From: Brachionus plicatilis
Taxonomy: Eukaryota; Rotifera; Eurotatoria; Ploima; Brachionidae
Assembly: GCA_010279815.1 (NCBI GenBank)
Contig: QEOQ01000191.1
Coordinates: 387,441-451,440 of the forward strand
Direction: 5' to 3'
DNA: 64,000 nt
Positions 42,401-53,504 of the stretch are shown piece by piece. The number at the start of each line of letters is the position of its first letter. The first letter of the stretch is position 1. The notes beneath the pieces are model-generated. The model was not told the origin of the DNA. It did no database searches and worked only from the letters and a program-made list of their open reading frames with translations. The position numbers were made by a program, and so were the translations under genes.

Positions 42401-45400
42401 GGTAATAAAAAGTAACTACAGTAAATAACCCACGTTTGGTCATTTACGAAGCTTAGAGACAGTAGACTCCAAGCTATCGTAGCATATATTGTCAAAATTG
42501 CTTTGTCAAAATTTTTTTTAAAACCATTAACTGTTCTGGATTCACAAATTTGTGTTGGCAGTTTGTTCCATCCTTTCACCACTCTATTTGTGAAAAATTT
42601 TTTTCTTTTTCTACAATTTATTCGTTGCAGATTTAAACGATGTGGACCCCCTCTAATGGACCCAGCTGGTCCAGTCTGCGTGAGTGAGTTAGCAGGCATG
42701 TTTGGATGAAACCAGTTTACTTTATTGTAGCCCCTGACAAATTTGAACATCTGTATCATGTCTCCTCTTTCTCTCCTTTCAGACAATTTTTGCAGCCTTA
42801 ATTTTCTTAGTCTCTCCTCATACGTCATGTGTCTGAGATGATGTATTGCCTTCGTGGCCCTTCTTTGTACCATTTCAAGACACTTGATATCCTTGCTATT
42901 ATAAGGACACCACGCTTGTACAGCATATTCCAAATGTGGTCTTACAAAAGTCTTGTACAGTGAGCTGAGCATTTTGAAATCCATTGATTTAAATGTTTTG
43001 TGGATTGTAGCAAGTGCTGTGTTGCCCCTCATATTTTTAGGAAAAAAACTTCTGATTTAAATATTTTTTATTCAAACTCAAAAAAATAAATAGAAAGTTG
43101 AGAATTTATCACACAAATTCAATACAAACAAAATTTCAGGAAAACTACGAAAAATAATTTTTGGTTCTGTATTTTTAGTTATGCAGTCAGAAATTTAGAT
43201 ACAAAAAAGAATAAATGCCCAAAAATAAATAAAATTGAGATTGACTTGGTAACAAAAAAAATTTAAGTCGGTGACTTGTGACTTACAAAAAAGCTTTGAA
43301 TACAATTAAACTTCAAAAATAGCTTCATATTTTGAATAAAAACACAAAAATATTTTATTTATTTTTTTTTTTAAATCAACTTTTAATTTTTACAGAATCA
43401 ACAAGTAAAATCAAGAAAAAACGTACTGACCCAATGCGACTCATTTCGCCAGCTAATGTCCCTAATTGGCAGCATGGAGTTTTCAGACACCACATACCCG
43501 GACATGTACCCAGAGTGCATGTTTATGGTCATAGCTCTACTTGTGTACTTTGACTGCAAGGAAAACGAACAAATCCGTCAATCGAACAATGCCACGGCCG
43601 AGGACTCGGATGACGAGTTTCAAACAGTCAACCAGAGGCCGCGCTTTATCGACGGCCTTCCTGAAGTCCGCGGATCTGTGCTCATATTTGTACCCGGCAT
43701 GGAGCACATCAAACAACTTCAGCAGCTGATCTCCGAAGAGCTGCCAAGCAAAAAGCTCAACATCCTGCCGCTCCACTCGGACATTGTGATCAGCCAGCAG
43801 AATAAAGTGTTTGAAAAAAGCGCGCCCACTTGGCGCAAAGTCATCATTTCGACCAGCATTGCCGAAAGTTCCATCACTGTGCCAGACGTTAAGTATGTGA
43901 TCGATTTTTGTCTGACCAAAGAGCTGTACTGCGACCCGTCCACCAACTACACCCATTTGCGGCTCGAGTGGGCCTCCATCAGCAACCTGAACCAGCGGCG
44001 GGGCAGAGCCGGCCGTGTCAGCGAAGGCTTCTGCTATCGCCTGGTGCCCCGGCCATTCCTGTCCACATTTGGCCAGTTTGCAGTGCCTGCTATTCTGCGC
44101 GAGCCCCTCCACCGGGTCATCTTAAACGTGAAGCGCTTAGAGCGCAAGGAAGAGCCCAAACAAATACTGGCCATGGCCATTCAGCCGCCCAAGCTCCTTG
44201 ACATCGAAAGAACGGTTTTGCTGCTGAAGGAATGCGGCGCCTTGAGTCTGAGGAAAAATTCCGCCTTTGACGGAGACTTGACCTATGCAGGCCGAATAAT
44301 GGCCAATTTGCCCATTGATGTCCGACTCTCCAAACTGATCCTGCTCGGACACGCATTTGGTAAGCTGCGCGAGACCATCATAATCGCAGCTGGCCTGTCA
44401 ACTAAAACATTTTTCACCTGCTTTTACAAGTCTCATCTGGAGTCGTTCAAAGCCAAGTGGACTTGGTCAGATGAGTGGATGTGTGACTGCATAACTTTGC
44501 TGAACGCGTACAATCTGTACGAGTCCCAAGTGAGAAACAGGACGTTTGAGCGTCCCGGCGATGCCGAGTCCTGGGCCAGAAAGAACATGATAGAGATAGT
44601 GCGCATACGCGAAGTGGAAAAGTTGGTCATTGAGTTGACCAGTAGGTTAAGGAGCCTTGGCATCATGTGCAATAGACATGTGAGGCTGGATAGCCTGGCA
44701 ACCAATGTCAGGTCGGATGTCTATGAGATAGACGATAATGAAGAGTTGGTAAAGAATAATTTAATTCTAAAGATGATTATGGCCGGAGCCTTCTATCCAA
44801 ATTATTTTACCTCGACCAACATAGACTTACAAGAGGCGGTGCGAATGTGCAATGGCAAAGATTTTAGGAATACGGTGCAGTTGAGAAATTTTCCCAGAGA
44901 AGAAGGCGTTTTGTACACGCAGAAAATATGTGACATGTTCAAAGTGTGTTCCAAACTGGTCAAAGCTAGTTTTCAGGACACCAAGTGTTTTGTCGAGTTC
45001 AATTCGAGTCAAGTGACGTCCGGTGTCAACTTGGGAGTTTATCTTGCCGTGCAAATGAGGCTTTTGAGTATACCGCTGAGGATTAAGCGCTACAATGCCA
45101 AAATTACTTACCAGAAGTTAAAGAGACACAAGCAATTGAAGAGCATTTCGAGCTCAACTCTTAGTCAGACTTTGGACACCACCAGAAGTAAGTGAATGTT
45201 TTTTAGAGATTTTTTGGCACTTTTTTGGCCAATTATACAAATATGGATTTAATCTGCCAGTTTTAATTTCAAAGCAAAAAAGTACAAAATTTAAAATTGA
45301 ATTAACACTTTTTCTTCAAGTCTTAAGCTTAAATTTAAATTGTACTCATTGTACTTTAACTGTCCAATTTTTAAAATCCTTAAAATACCTCATGTACCTT

Positions 45401-48400
45401 TATTAATTTTAACTTTCCTTTTCTATAATTTTTTTTATTTATTTATTTCAAAACTTATTTTAACAAAACTTTTAATTTTATTTTATTTTACCATTTTTTT
45501 TTAACTGAAAGAGCTAATGCTCGATACAGATAAATAAATAATAATAGTTGCTATCTTATAATTTCTTCTTTTGTTCTTTAACTGTCTAGTTTTAAATCTT
45601 TAACACGCAAAATACCAATTTTTTTATAAAGAGTTAATTACCTTCGGGTTTTTCGAACCCGTTTTTAAAATTTTATTAAAATAAAGTAAATTATTTAAAT
45701 AACATAATTATTTTTTTTAATTTTAGAATTTCAATGCTTTAAAATATTTTAGTTTGATTTATTTTTCAAAATTCAACTAGCAAACACTTTTGAATATAAC
45801 AATTTAAGGCATATTAGACTGGTTCGAAAACCCGAAGGTAATTAGCGTGTTAAATTGCCTCATGATCCTTTATTCATTTTTTATCATATTGTTAATTTAT
45901 TTTTTTTTCTATACTTAAAACTTATTTTTGATAAAACTCTTTATTAAATTTTACTTTATTTTTACTTAAACATTTTTTTAAAATTTTATTCTGAGGGAGC
46001 TAATAATCGATACAGATTTACAAATAAATAAATTATAGTCAGGCTAGTGCTCTTGTGATAAACGAGTGATTAACACTTTTCTTTTAAAGAAAATTATAAC
46101 AAATGAAAAAAAAAAGATCATTTAAAAAAGAAAACAGTTAAAAAATTTCAATTAAATTTTTTAAAATTTATTTTTTAAAGATAGATTTAGTTTTTTGATG
46201 ATTTTGTAATGATTATTTGAAGAATCATTGATTTTTCATTTTTTTTTAGTTGACTGGGTAATTAATACTGGAAGTTAATATTAGAGCCTCATCTATTTCG
46301 ATTAAACGTCATTTAAAAAAATTAAATCATCAATTAAAATATAAGTAAATTTAATGTATTATTTATAGATTAAAAATATTTGTTGTCACATTCGAATGAA
46401 TTTTCTTCCGAATATTTTATTTGTATGAACAAGTTATTCAGAATAATTTTTTATTGAGGTTTCAATTTTCTTATAAAAAAAATTCGATTTCATCACTAGA
46501 TCAAATTATCTACTGAATATTTTTTTATTCTCTTAAATAAACAAATTATCTATTTTTAATTTATCTCCTTATTTTAAATTAAAATTATTTACTAAAAAAT
46601 GATTTATCTAAAAAAAATGATGCCTTTTAGATTATAACACCATCAAAAAATCATTTTTACATCTAACAAGGTTTAACCCGTTGCTTCGCTGCCGGAATAT
46701 TATAAATTAAAAAAAAAGATGAATTGAATCTAATTATTTGGATACCTGAAAAATGCACATGAACCCAAAAATGCACATGAACCCAAAAATGCACATGAAC
46801 CCAAAAATGCACATGAACCCAAAAATGCACATGGGATGTAACTCGGATAAAGGACGGGCTATGAGGCTAAATTTATCTTCAAAAAAGCTTTATTTTGGTT
46901 CCATCAACATTTGGTTTTAATTTTTTTAAACTTGATTTTTTTCTCTTTAATTTTGATTTTGTTATAACTTTAGCTATTTTACTTAACTTTTTTAATTTTT
47001 CTTTACTTAATTTTTATTTTTATTCTGAAGGAGCTTAAGCTCGATACAGTTAACAAATAAATAATAAATAAAAATAATTAATAATATTTAATAAAAGGCT
47101 CATAAGCATGTTTCTTAGTAAATTGAGGCTTAAAAAATTCATATCCAGGGTCTATTTTTTCATAAAATTTTTAATTATTTTGATAAAAATTAATAAACTA
47201 AAAACTGAGTTTTATTTTATTTGAAAAATTATCATTATAAAAACTTTAAGAAAAATATGATTCTTAGTTGATTTGGTTACAAAAAATTCAATTCTGGAGT
47301 CTTTTTGGCTGTAGGATATTAATTTTTTGTGAAGAAAGACACAAAAATGAAAATGAAAAAGTTTCTTTCAAAATATATATAATTAAAAAAGTAACTCTAA
47401 AATTAAATTTTGTTGTTTCTCCTTTTCCAACTCCGTTTCTTTTTATTATTGTAGATTATTCAATTTGAAAAGTTATTCTTTTGTTAATAGAATTTACAAC
47501 AATCCAATTTTTGCTTTCCTGATAATCAGAATATTTATTAAATAATCATATTTATTTTAAATATTTGATTGTTTAAATTTTAAATATTAAGATTTATTGA
47601 GTTTGAATATTTTTTTCTTTTTAATGTTTTCTTAATATCTTTTTATGAAGTTTTTTATATATTAATTTTATTCTATGAAAAAAAGTTAAGACAATTCTAA
47701 GAACACTGTATTTAAATATTAAAGTTAGTTATCGTTAGTATATGTATGAACATTTTACTTTATTTCAAAGTTAGTTATCGTAAGTATATGTATGAACATT
47801 TTACTTTTTTCACACATTTGGGTTTTAAATAGTAAGATTAAGAAAATATTATATAAAATTCTGATAAAATTACAATTTTTTTACCGGAATTATATGAATA
47901 TAATAAAGTTTATATTGATTTTAATCTGAAACAAAATAAAAAAATTAGTCTATTTATAAAAATCGAAAAAATATGCAGAAGATTTTAATTTTTTTAAATA
48001 TTGTTTTAAATAAAATTTATATTTTTTAATTTTAGAAAAATAATTTATTTTCTGTTTTTTTCTATGATAATGTTTTATCAGAGTTGTTTAAAAATCATGG
48101 ATAGTCCAAGTCTGGACTTTTTTTTTTAAATATTTTTTCAATAGTCCAAGTCCTGGCTTCAAAATTTTGAGTACTCAAGAAGAAATTTATGCTAAAATTG
48201 CAACAAAATTCTGATATATGGCAAATCTATTGCATTAGACAACCCAAGAGTATATAAATTTTTCGATCTAAAGCCTCATAAAGCAAATTTAAAAAAAAGT
48301 CTGGACTTGGACTATTTTTGGGACTTTAAAAAACTCGGTGTTTTAGGTAATTAAAATACAAAATTGTGTATATTTACTCCCAAAGCTTCTTCTCTTTTTT

Positions 48401-51400
48401 CATCATCTAAATTGTAGAATTTAATTACAAAAATTTTACTATTTTTGTTGATCTATCTAGCAATAAATAAAAATTTTTATTTTAACTGAAGGGCTTCAAC
48501 TTAGTTCATGTGAAATAATTCAGAAAATTTTAAATAAAATTTTATTTTGAATAAAAAAATCTAAAAAAAAAATTTTTTTTCTCTAGGTTCCAAAGTAAAA
48601 TCTTCGTCGCACTTGGACTCAACAATCAGCGAAACGGCTTCGACGACAAGCGACAAGACAGCAATAAACAGCGAGGATGAAGAAGAAAGAGGAAAGTTCC
48701 TGGACCCAGAACGGTACATCATTGAAAAAGGCCAAGAATTCATGTCATACCAGACAATTCAGAAGCGTTTTGACAGAACACTCAACATATCCGTGCACTC
48801 GGCCATCTATGACACCGATCAGTCGTTGGTAGCTCGTCTAAGTGACCCGAAATTTTTGTTGCCAGCCAAAGTTGATGAACTCAAATCAGTGGAAGTGCTG
48901 GTCACAGACGTGATCGAGTGCGCTCACTTCTGGGTGCAAATAGTCAACCAAGAGCGCTCAGATGAGCTAAGCTTCATTCATCAAGAGCTAAACATTGACT
49001 ACGAGCTAAAAAAGATGGACCCCGAGCACATACATCAGGATTCTTTGTGTGTATCCCACTACGATGACAGCTCTATTGGCAAAGCTTTTTACCGAGCCAA
49101 AGTTCTAGAGGTCTATCCGGCAAAGCTTAGAGCAGACATCATTTTCATAGACTATGGCAACAAAGTCACTCGCAAGTTCCAAGACCTCTTTTATTTGGCT
49201 GACTCCCTCAAAGAGTACCAGTTTCAAGCCATTGAGTGCAAAATGGTTAATGTTAGACCGTCAATATTTCACAACCCGACAGGACAATGGACCAAGGCGT
49301 CCAACCAAACATTTAACAAACTTGTCAACGACAACAAATTCATATCCTTTGAAATTGTATTGCATGGTTTGGACCAAAATTTGGCCTATGTCAGCCTGTA
49401 CGGAGTGACCAAGTCCGGCATGCAGAAGGACTTTACTGAACTGCTGGTGGAGAGCGGCTGTGCCGAAATAATGAGCAAAACTGAAATTGATTTGAATCTA
49501 AGCAAACAGTACAACAGAAAAGACTTTTACATACCATCCAGAGAGTCGGACTATATGCCAAGTAGGCCTCGCTATTTCAACGAGGACATGGCGATTCGTC
49601 AAGCTGAACAATCAAAAAATAAATACTACCATGAGCAAAGCATGCTAAGCGACCAGGACGACTTGAAGTCGACAGTTTCCACTAATCACTCGTCCCTAAA
49701 TTTGGTCCAGGAAGATGACTTTGATGAAAATGACCCGGCTTTGTATGACGGATACATCGAAATACGAGGCCCGTACAGTCCACTGGAATGCAACTACACT
49801 TCTTTGTTAAATATTGGTCAGAATAAAAAAATTAAGGTTGAGCGCGATTCAATAAATTATGTGACTTTGGACACTGACCCAACAAACGACTCCTGCCGTT
49901 TGCTGCTTGCCCATGAGGTTACTTTGAATCAAATGGGAAATACCATGATTCTTAGAAAGACAAGCCTGATGCCCAAGCTGCCCGGACTGCCCTCAATATG
50001 TAGCCTTTTGTTTGCCCCATCTATCGAGTTGAGGACTGACCACAATGAGACAATGTTCACTGGGGCGCTGTGTGGTCTTGGTTTTGATGAACAAAGTAGC
50101 ATGCCAATCTACACTGACAATGACATAGAATTAGCTTTTGATGTTAAAATTGATGTCAATGATATAATAATGGTAATTTAATTTAAATTAAATAATTTTT
50201 AGACACTTCTAGTTATTATGTTATTATGTTTCTTGTTAAATGAAAAATACAAATACCACTGCAATCATACTCAAAATGATACTCAAATTAAAGAAAATAA
50301 ATTGTGTTCAAATTGCACCATAAAAATATTAAAAAATAAATACCTTTCTATCCTAGTGGATATTAAAAAATATTAAAAAATGTCCCTTTCTATCCTAGTG
50401 GATAATGGGGACATGCACCATGCCAATCGCTAAAAGAAGATATCTTTTTGTTCTAGATGCAACTCAAAAAATTATACATTTTTTTTTTATTTTAATAAGT
50501 TAGATATTTTTTATATTAAAAAATAGTGGTGTTTTTATTAAAATTAACGAAAAGTTGATTAACAGTAGCGGTGAGGAAAATTATGGGCAAACAAAAAATT
50601 CACTTTAAAGTATTCAAATTTAAGTCTGTAATTTGATTCACAATAATTTAGAACCGAGTCTTAAGGTTTTTTATTAAAAAAAAAGTTTTTAACTTGACTT
50701 ATTTTTGAAATTTATTTTTTTCATCAAAAGGTTTACAAAAAAAATTTAAAAAAAAGAAGCCAAAAAATTTTAAATTATTACGAATTTAAATAAATAAACA
50801 AATTTAAGATGGTTTATTTTTGTTTCTAGAAAACAATTTTTCAAAGTAATTTTAGTTAGAAATTAATTTTAAAAATATAAGCATTTGGCAAGTTTTTTTT
50901 TCTATTTAACTTTTTTGAAATTTTGAAATTATGTTGTTTAATTTAAACTCAATACTTAAGCATGTTAAAATTTTAAATATAATTACGCAATTATTTCTAA
51001 AAATGTAAAATAGAAAAAAAAACATGCCATTTTGAAAAAGTTTTAAGGTTACTTTTGAAAAACACTGATTAGAGAGCTAACTAAAGATTTTGATCTAGAT
51101 AACAAAAAAATTCCCTAAATCCCTAAATAGAAATGAAAAGAAATTCTTAATTTCGGAAATGTAACAAAACGATCTTGTTTAACATTATATAAAAAAAAAA
51201 TATTTTTTTAATTTTCTTTTGAAAATGTTCTGGATTTTTTTTGTCAGGAATACTCTTATTATCTTAGCTTGTTTTATAAAAAAATCTTAAGGAATCACAT
51301 AGGAAGATCATTTTGGCTTATTTTAAAGGAATTAATTTCAAATTATTCTAATCTTTAAGAATTCGTTTAAAAAAATGTCACCTTAGTCATGTATTTTTAT

Positions 51401-52469
51401 AATTTTTGAAATCAAATCAATCAAAAAATTATCATGCTATTTATAGGAACAAAAATACATTTTGTAAAACAGCATTTGACACTTGTCATTTCTCCATTAT
51501 ATTATAAATAAAAAATTCATATAAATTAATAACGTGAAATTCTTTAATGTATTCGGAAACTGTCAGTTTTTAAAATTTTTATAAGGCAAATGATTTTTTG
51601 CCAAAAAAATAAAAATTATTTTACTTTATTTCGAGTTCTTTTTACTACAAAAGAAAGGCATAATTCAAAATTTTAGTAAGATTTAAAAAAAATTTTTAAT
51701 AATTTAAATACTGCACTTTTTTTTTGAAATATTTTGTAATAAAAAGTTTATTTTTGATTAAATTTGTTTATTTTCGGAATATTTCCTGAAAATAAATTCA
51801 ACAATATTTCAGTGTCAGTATTTTGTAAAAAAGCTGATTTTTTAAACCTTTTTTAAAGGGTAAAATTTTCATGTAAAAATAAGAGTTTTTGCAGACTTAA
51901 TTTAAATTTAACAGATTAGTTTTCAGCTTGAACAATTCCAGCTTTATTCAAAGCACTTTTATAGTTCGAAAAAAATTGGTTATTAGAATCATTTAAAAAA
52001 TAGTCATTTTTAGTCAAATTTTTGACTCTTTAATAAAATCTAATTTCAATTTGATGAATTTAAAGAAAATTTAAATTGAGGTAACCAACTGTGCAAATTT
52101 ATGACTTTTAAGAATTTAGATTTTGCAGAGATAAATAATAAAATACTAATAATTAAAAAAAAATTTAAGATAAATTCGGTGCGTATGGCAATAAACATGG
52201 TGATTGGAAGTGAGCAAGAAGTTCAGACTTGGACGAACGATGAAAAAAATTTAAGAATTCTGCAGCAGAAAGCGTGTGAAAAATTACTGAGGCTATTTTT
52301 GAGAAATAGAACAAAAATCCAACCTACATATTACTCAAAACCTCATCGTTGGAATCAAATCAGAAAAGAAGATCTGATAGACCCATTAAATCAAGATATT
52401 TCAATGCAAAATAAGGAAATGTATTATACATATCATAAAGTAGCTAATTGGAATGAAGACGATTACTAA
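36418..52469 (+). CDS. TDRD9: ATP-dependent RNA helicase with Tudor domain, TDRD9/spindle-E type (four exons)
   Basis: Exons: 36418-37890, 43396-45187, 48587-50172 and 52170-52469, total 5,151 bp, 1,716 residues. All joins keep frame and use GT-AG sites (AAA|gtaaga, tacag|AAT; AA|gtaagt, ctctag|GTT; ATG|gtaatt, tttaag|ATA). Residues 1-240: Ser/Asn-rich, probably disordered. DExH core: Gly-Gly-Thr-Gly-Cys-Gly-Lys-Thr at 277-284 (ATP binding), Asp-Glu-Val-His at 381-384, Ser-Ala-Thr at 413-415, and Gln-Arg-Arg-Gly-Arg-Ala-Gly-Arg at 691-698. The HA2-like region follows, then a Tudor domain at about 1190-1300 (Phe-Ile-Asp-Tyr-Gly-Asn), which in this family binds methylarginine in Piwi proteins. 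The known role is germline piRNA biogenesis and transposon silencing. Known family members have about 1,380-1,430 residues, so this one is longer. The last exon is the least certain, but its phase fits. Confidence 0.88.
38607..38936. repeat. Hairpin repeat family (GGATCC/TTAGCATG), copy 2, in TDRD9 intron 1
   Basis: CTTGAAGTTTAGGACCAAAA at the left is inverted at the right (TTTGATCCTAAACTTCAAAG). Inside, ATGCTAAATATTAGATAAGG is inverted as CCTTATCTAATGTTTAGCAT, and a GTGACGTGCATTTTCCTGCA word matches the copy near 14000. The whole block can fold into one long hairpin. Non-coding. Confidence 0.7.
39026..39669. mobile_element. pogo/Tc1-mariner-like MITE with TA target, in TDRD9 intron 1
   Basis: The tips CAGTAAAATCCCTCAAATGT (left) and the inverse of ATTTTGAGGAATTTTACTG (right) are flanked by TA on both sides. 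Internal copies of GTTCACTTACGGGGGTGTTC occur near both ends (39089 and 39613). A perfect small hairpin CTCGTAAAAGTGAAC/GTTCACATTTACGAG lies at about 39109-39141. Open frames here are too short and lack transposase motifs. Confidence 0.8.
40258..40765. mobile_element. GGCAAATTG MITE, copy A, in TDRD9 intron 1
   Basis: Begins GGCAAATTGAAGTT and ends AACTTCAATTTGCC, inverse tips. Its flanks TATTTTAA and TATTTAAA (8 bp) differ at one position, as expected for an aged hAT-type duplication. The interior is closely similar to copy B at 53505-54048, with blocks such as TAATGGTTCATTATCAAATT and CCTGTTAAAGTTCAATAAAA. Non-coding. Confidence 0.85.
41100..41660 (+). repeat. Degenerate ~29-bp minisatellite in TDRD9 intron 1
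   Basis: About twenty imperfect units built on GAACCTCAAAAAAGTCATTTCCATGTGA-like sequence, alternating with TCTACAAAAAAGGACCTTAA variants. Units drift in sequence and length. No protein is likely. Confidence 0.75.
41792..42402. mobile_element. Foldback MITE with ~205-bp inverted repeats, TA target, in TDRD9 intron 1
   Basis: The left arm from CCGTAACCACTTGATTAAAA and the right arm ending AATCAAGCGGTTACGG are inverse copies of about 205 bp and nearly identical. Both sides carry TA. The insertion splits a LINE 3' end: an (AAT)n tail lies left (41772-41790) and the LINE body starts right of the element. The tip is similar in style to the element at 25825-26348. Confidence 0.85.
42404..43030 (-). 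pseudogene. LINE (CR1-like) 3' part, antisense in TDRD9 intron 1
   Basis: An open minus-strand frame of about 200 codons holds the last third of a CR1-like RT ORF: Pro-His-Leu-Glu-Tyr-Ala-Val-Gln-Ala-Trp, then Gln-Arg-Arg-Ala-Thr-Lys-Ala-Ile, Arg-Arg-Glu-Arg-Gly-Asp-Met-Ile, and Phe-Phe-Thr-Asn-Arg-Val-Val-Lys-Gly-Trp-Asn-Lys-Leu-Pro. It is 5'-truncated at about 43030, and the catalytic part is absent. The absence of stops suggests a relatively recent insertion. Confidence 0.8.
45508..45545 (+). repeat. Retroelement 3'-tail repeat, copy 1 (TDRD9 intron 2)
   Basis: AACTGAAAGAGCTAATGCTC then GATACAG and an AAATAAATAATA tail. Shared with 46006, 47024 and 55005; looks like the 3' end of a SINE or LINE with a small GAGC...GCTC hairpin. 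Confidence 0.65.
45604..45849. mobile_element. piggyBac-like MITE in a TTAA target (TDRD9 intron 2)
   Basis: Inverse tips CACGC...GCGTG lie between two TTAA tetranucleotides (45600-45603 and 45850-45853). Inner inverted copies of TTACCTTCGGGTTTTTCGAA lie near each end. The TTAA target and CAC tip agree with the piggyBac remnant at 31588, although the rest is not similar enough to call it a direct derivative. Confidence 0.75.
46006..46035 (+). repeat. Retroelement 3'-tail repeat, copy 2
   Basis: GAGGGAGCTAATAATCGATA then CAGATTTACAAATAAATAAA; a degenerate member of the tail family. Confidence 0.5.
46753..46835 (+). repeat. 18-bp tandem repeat (TDRD9 intron 2)
   Basis: Four perfect units of ATGCACATGAACCCAAAA plus a partial fifth (ATGCACATGGG). 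Confidence 0.95.
47024..47075 (+). repeat. Retroelement 3'-tail repeat, copy 3
   Basis: TCTGAAGGAGCTTAAGCTCG then ATACAGTTAACAAATAAATAATAAATA; the best-preserved member, with the GAGCTTAAGCTC palindrome intact. Confidence 0.65.
47721..47812 (+). repeat. 46-bp tandem duplication (TDRD9 intron 2)
   Basis: Two units starting AAAGTTAGTTATCG(T/A)AGTATA, differing at one base in that block. Non-coding. Confidence 0.85.
48079..48338. mobile_element. CAGAGTTG-family MITE with 8-bp TSD (TDRD9 intron 2)
   Basis: The left tip CAGAGTTGTTTAAAAATC and the inverse right tip (GGACTTTAAAAAACTCGG) are flanked by TGTTTTAT (48071-48078) and TGTTTTAG (48339-48346), seven of eight bases identical. The interior has paired AGTCCAAGTCTGGACTT palindromes. 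It is related to 54149-54230 and to the element starting at 63656. Non-coding. Confidence 0.75.
50173..52169 (+). other. TDRD9 intron 3
   Basis: AT-rich. It holds a short duplication of CCTTTCTATCCTAGTGGATA (50343 and 50385), otherwise nothing recognised. TACTAAT, a good branch-point-like sequence, lies 25 bases before the proposed acceptor at 52169/52170. Confidence 0.6.
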
Positions 52470-53244
52470 AATTTTTTTCCATATTTTGTTTTTTCTTTTC
52501 AAGATAATTTTTTTGATGTTTTTCTCATTTTCTGGAATCGAATAATTCATGTTAAAAAATTTTTGTTGCCAGTTTAATTTAAAAGTTTGTTAAAAATAAA
52601 TTTTTATAAATTTTGAAATTTTTTTTCAATAGAAAAAATTCAATTTACAAATGTTTTATCTCAAATTTAAAACGAGTGATATTTTTTAGTTTTTAACGGG
52701 TGAACCATAATTCTTTGCACAAAATTCAAATTGAAAAAAAAATATGATAGGAATAAAGCAAATTCTTGAAACTTTGTGAACTTAAAGATTATCATGTGTT
52801 GTGCATAAAATCATAGTTTGTTAAATTGTTTAATTGTTTCTATGACTAAGGCAGCCTTTAATACACATGCTCCTTTAATGCATTTAAATAGTTTGTCCTC
52901 ATTTTAAAAATAATAAAATCATTTTTTTAAATATTACCTTTTTTTACCTAAATTAACGTTTTCAAAATTTATTAGAAAATAATAAACGCTGCTGTCCATC
53001 AACATGGGTAAATGAATTTTGCCTTTGTTCTAGTCAATTGAAGCGTAAACTCGCGTAAAGCTCGTCTTGATTATGCCTTTACAACTGTAACTTTCCCGAT
53101 GCAGTATTTTCGCATCAATTTGTCCTTCTGCTTCTTAAACTTCAGCGTCGATTGTAAAAGCTTTTATTTTTTTTTTTTGCATTGGGTTATTGGTGATTTT
53201 CTTCGAATGGGCTTTATGGTTTGTGCTCATTGTTTGATCAAGTA
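52470..53244. other. TDRD9 3' flank with an unidentified coding-like island
   Basis: An AATAAA lies near 52595. At 52985-53242 the base composition becomes more balanced. The minus strand reads with few stops through Ala-Phe-Thr-Ile-Asp-Ala-Glu-Val and Lys-Ile-Leu-His-Arg-Glu-Ser-Tyr. I do not recognise it. It ends at the border of the pogo-like element, so it may be a gene or pseudogene fragment cut by that insertion. Confidence 0.35.
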
Positions 53245-53504
53245 CAGTCGATTCTCTTTTATCCGGACGACTCTGGGTCGGAAAAAGTCGATCCGGATTA
53301 ATTTTTCCGGAATTTCGATAATTCGGAATAATGTCAAAAATAAAAAATATCCGGATAAAATATTTATTGATTTAAGTACAATTACATATTACTCGTTCCT
53401 CGCAGTAATTAATATTCCGGACTATAAATTTGTTTTTCAATTTTAAATATTTTGGTGAAAGAAGTTTAATTACTCAAAGCCATTTAAAAAATATATAAAA
53501 TAAA

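Noticed and set aside
43537..44352. Several open frames antisense or shifted to TDRD9 exon 2
   Set aside because: They are shadows of the GC-rich exon; the sense frame holds all helicase motifs.
46753..46835. CRISPR-like array
   Set aside because: The 18-bp units are directly adjacent with no spacers, inside an intron of an animal gene; it is a plain tandem repeat.
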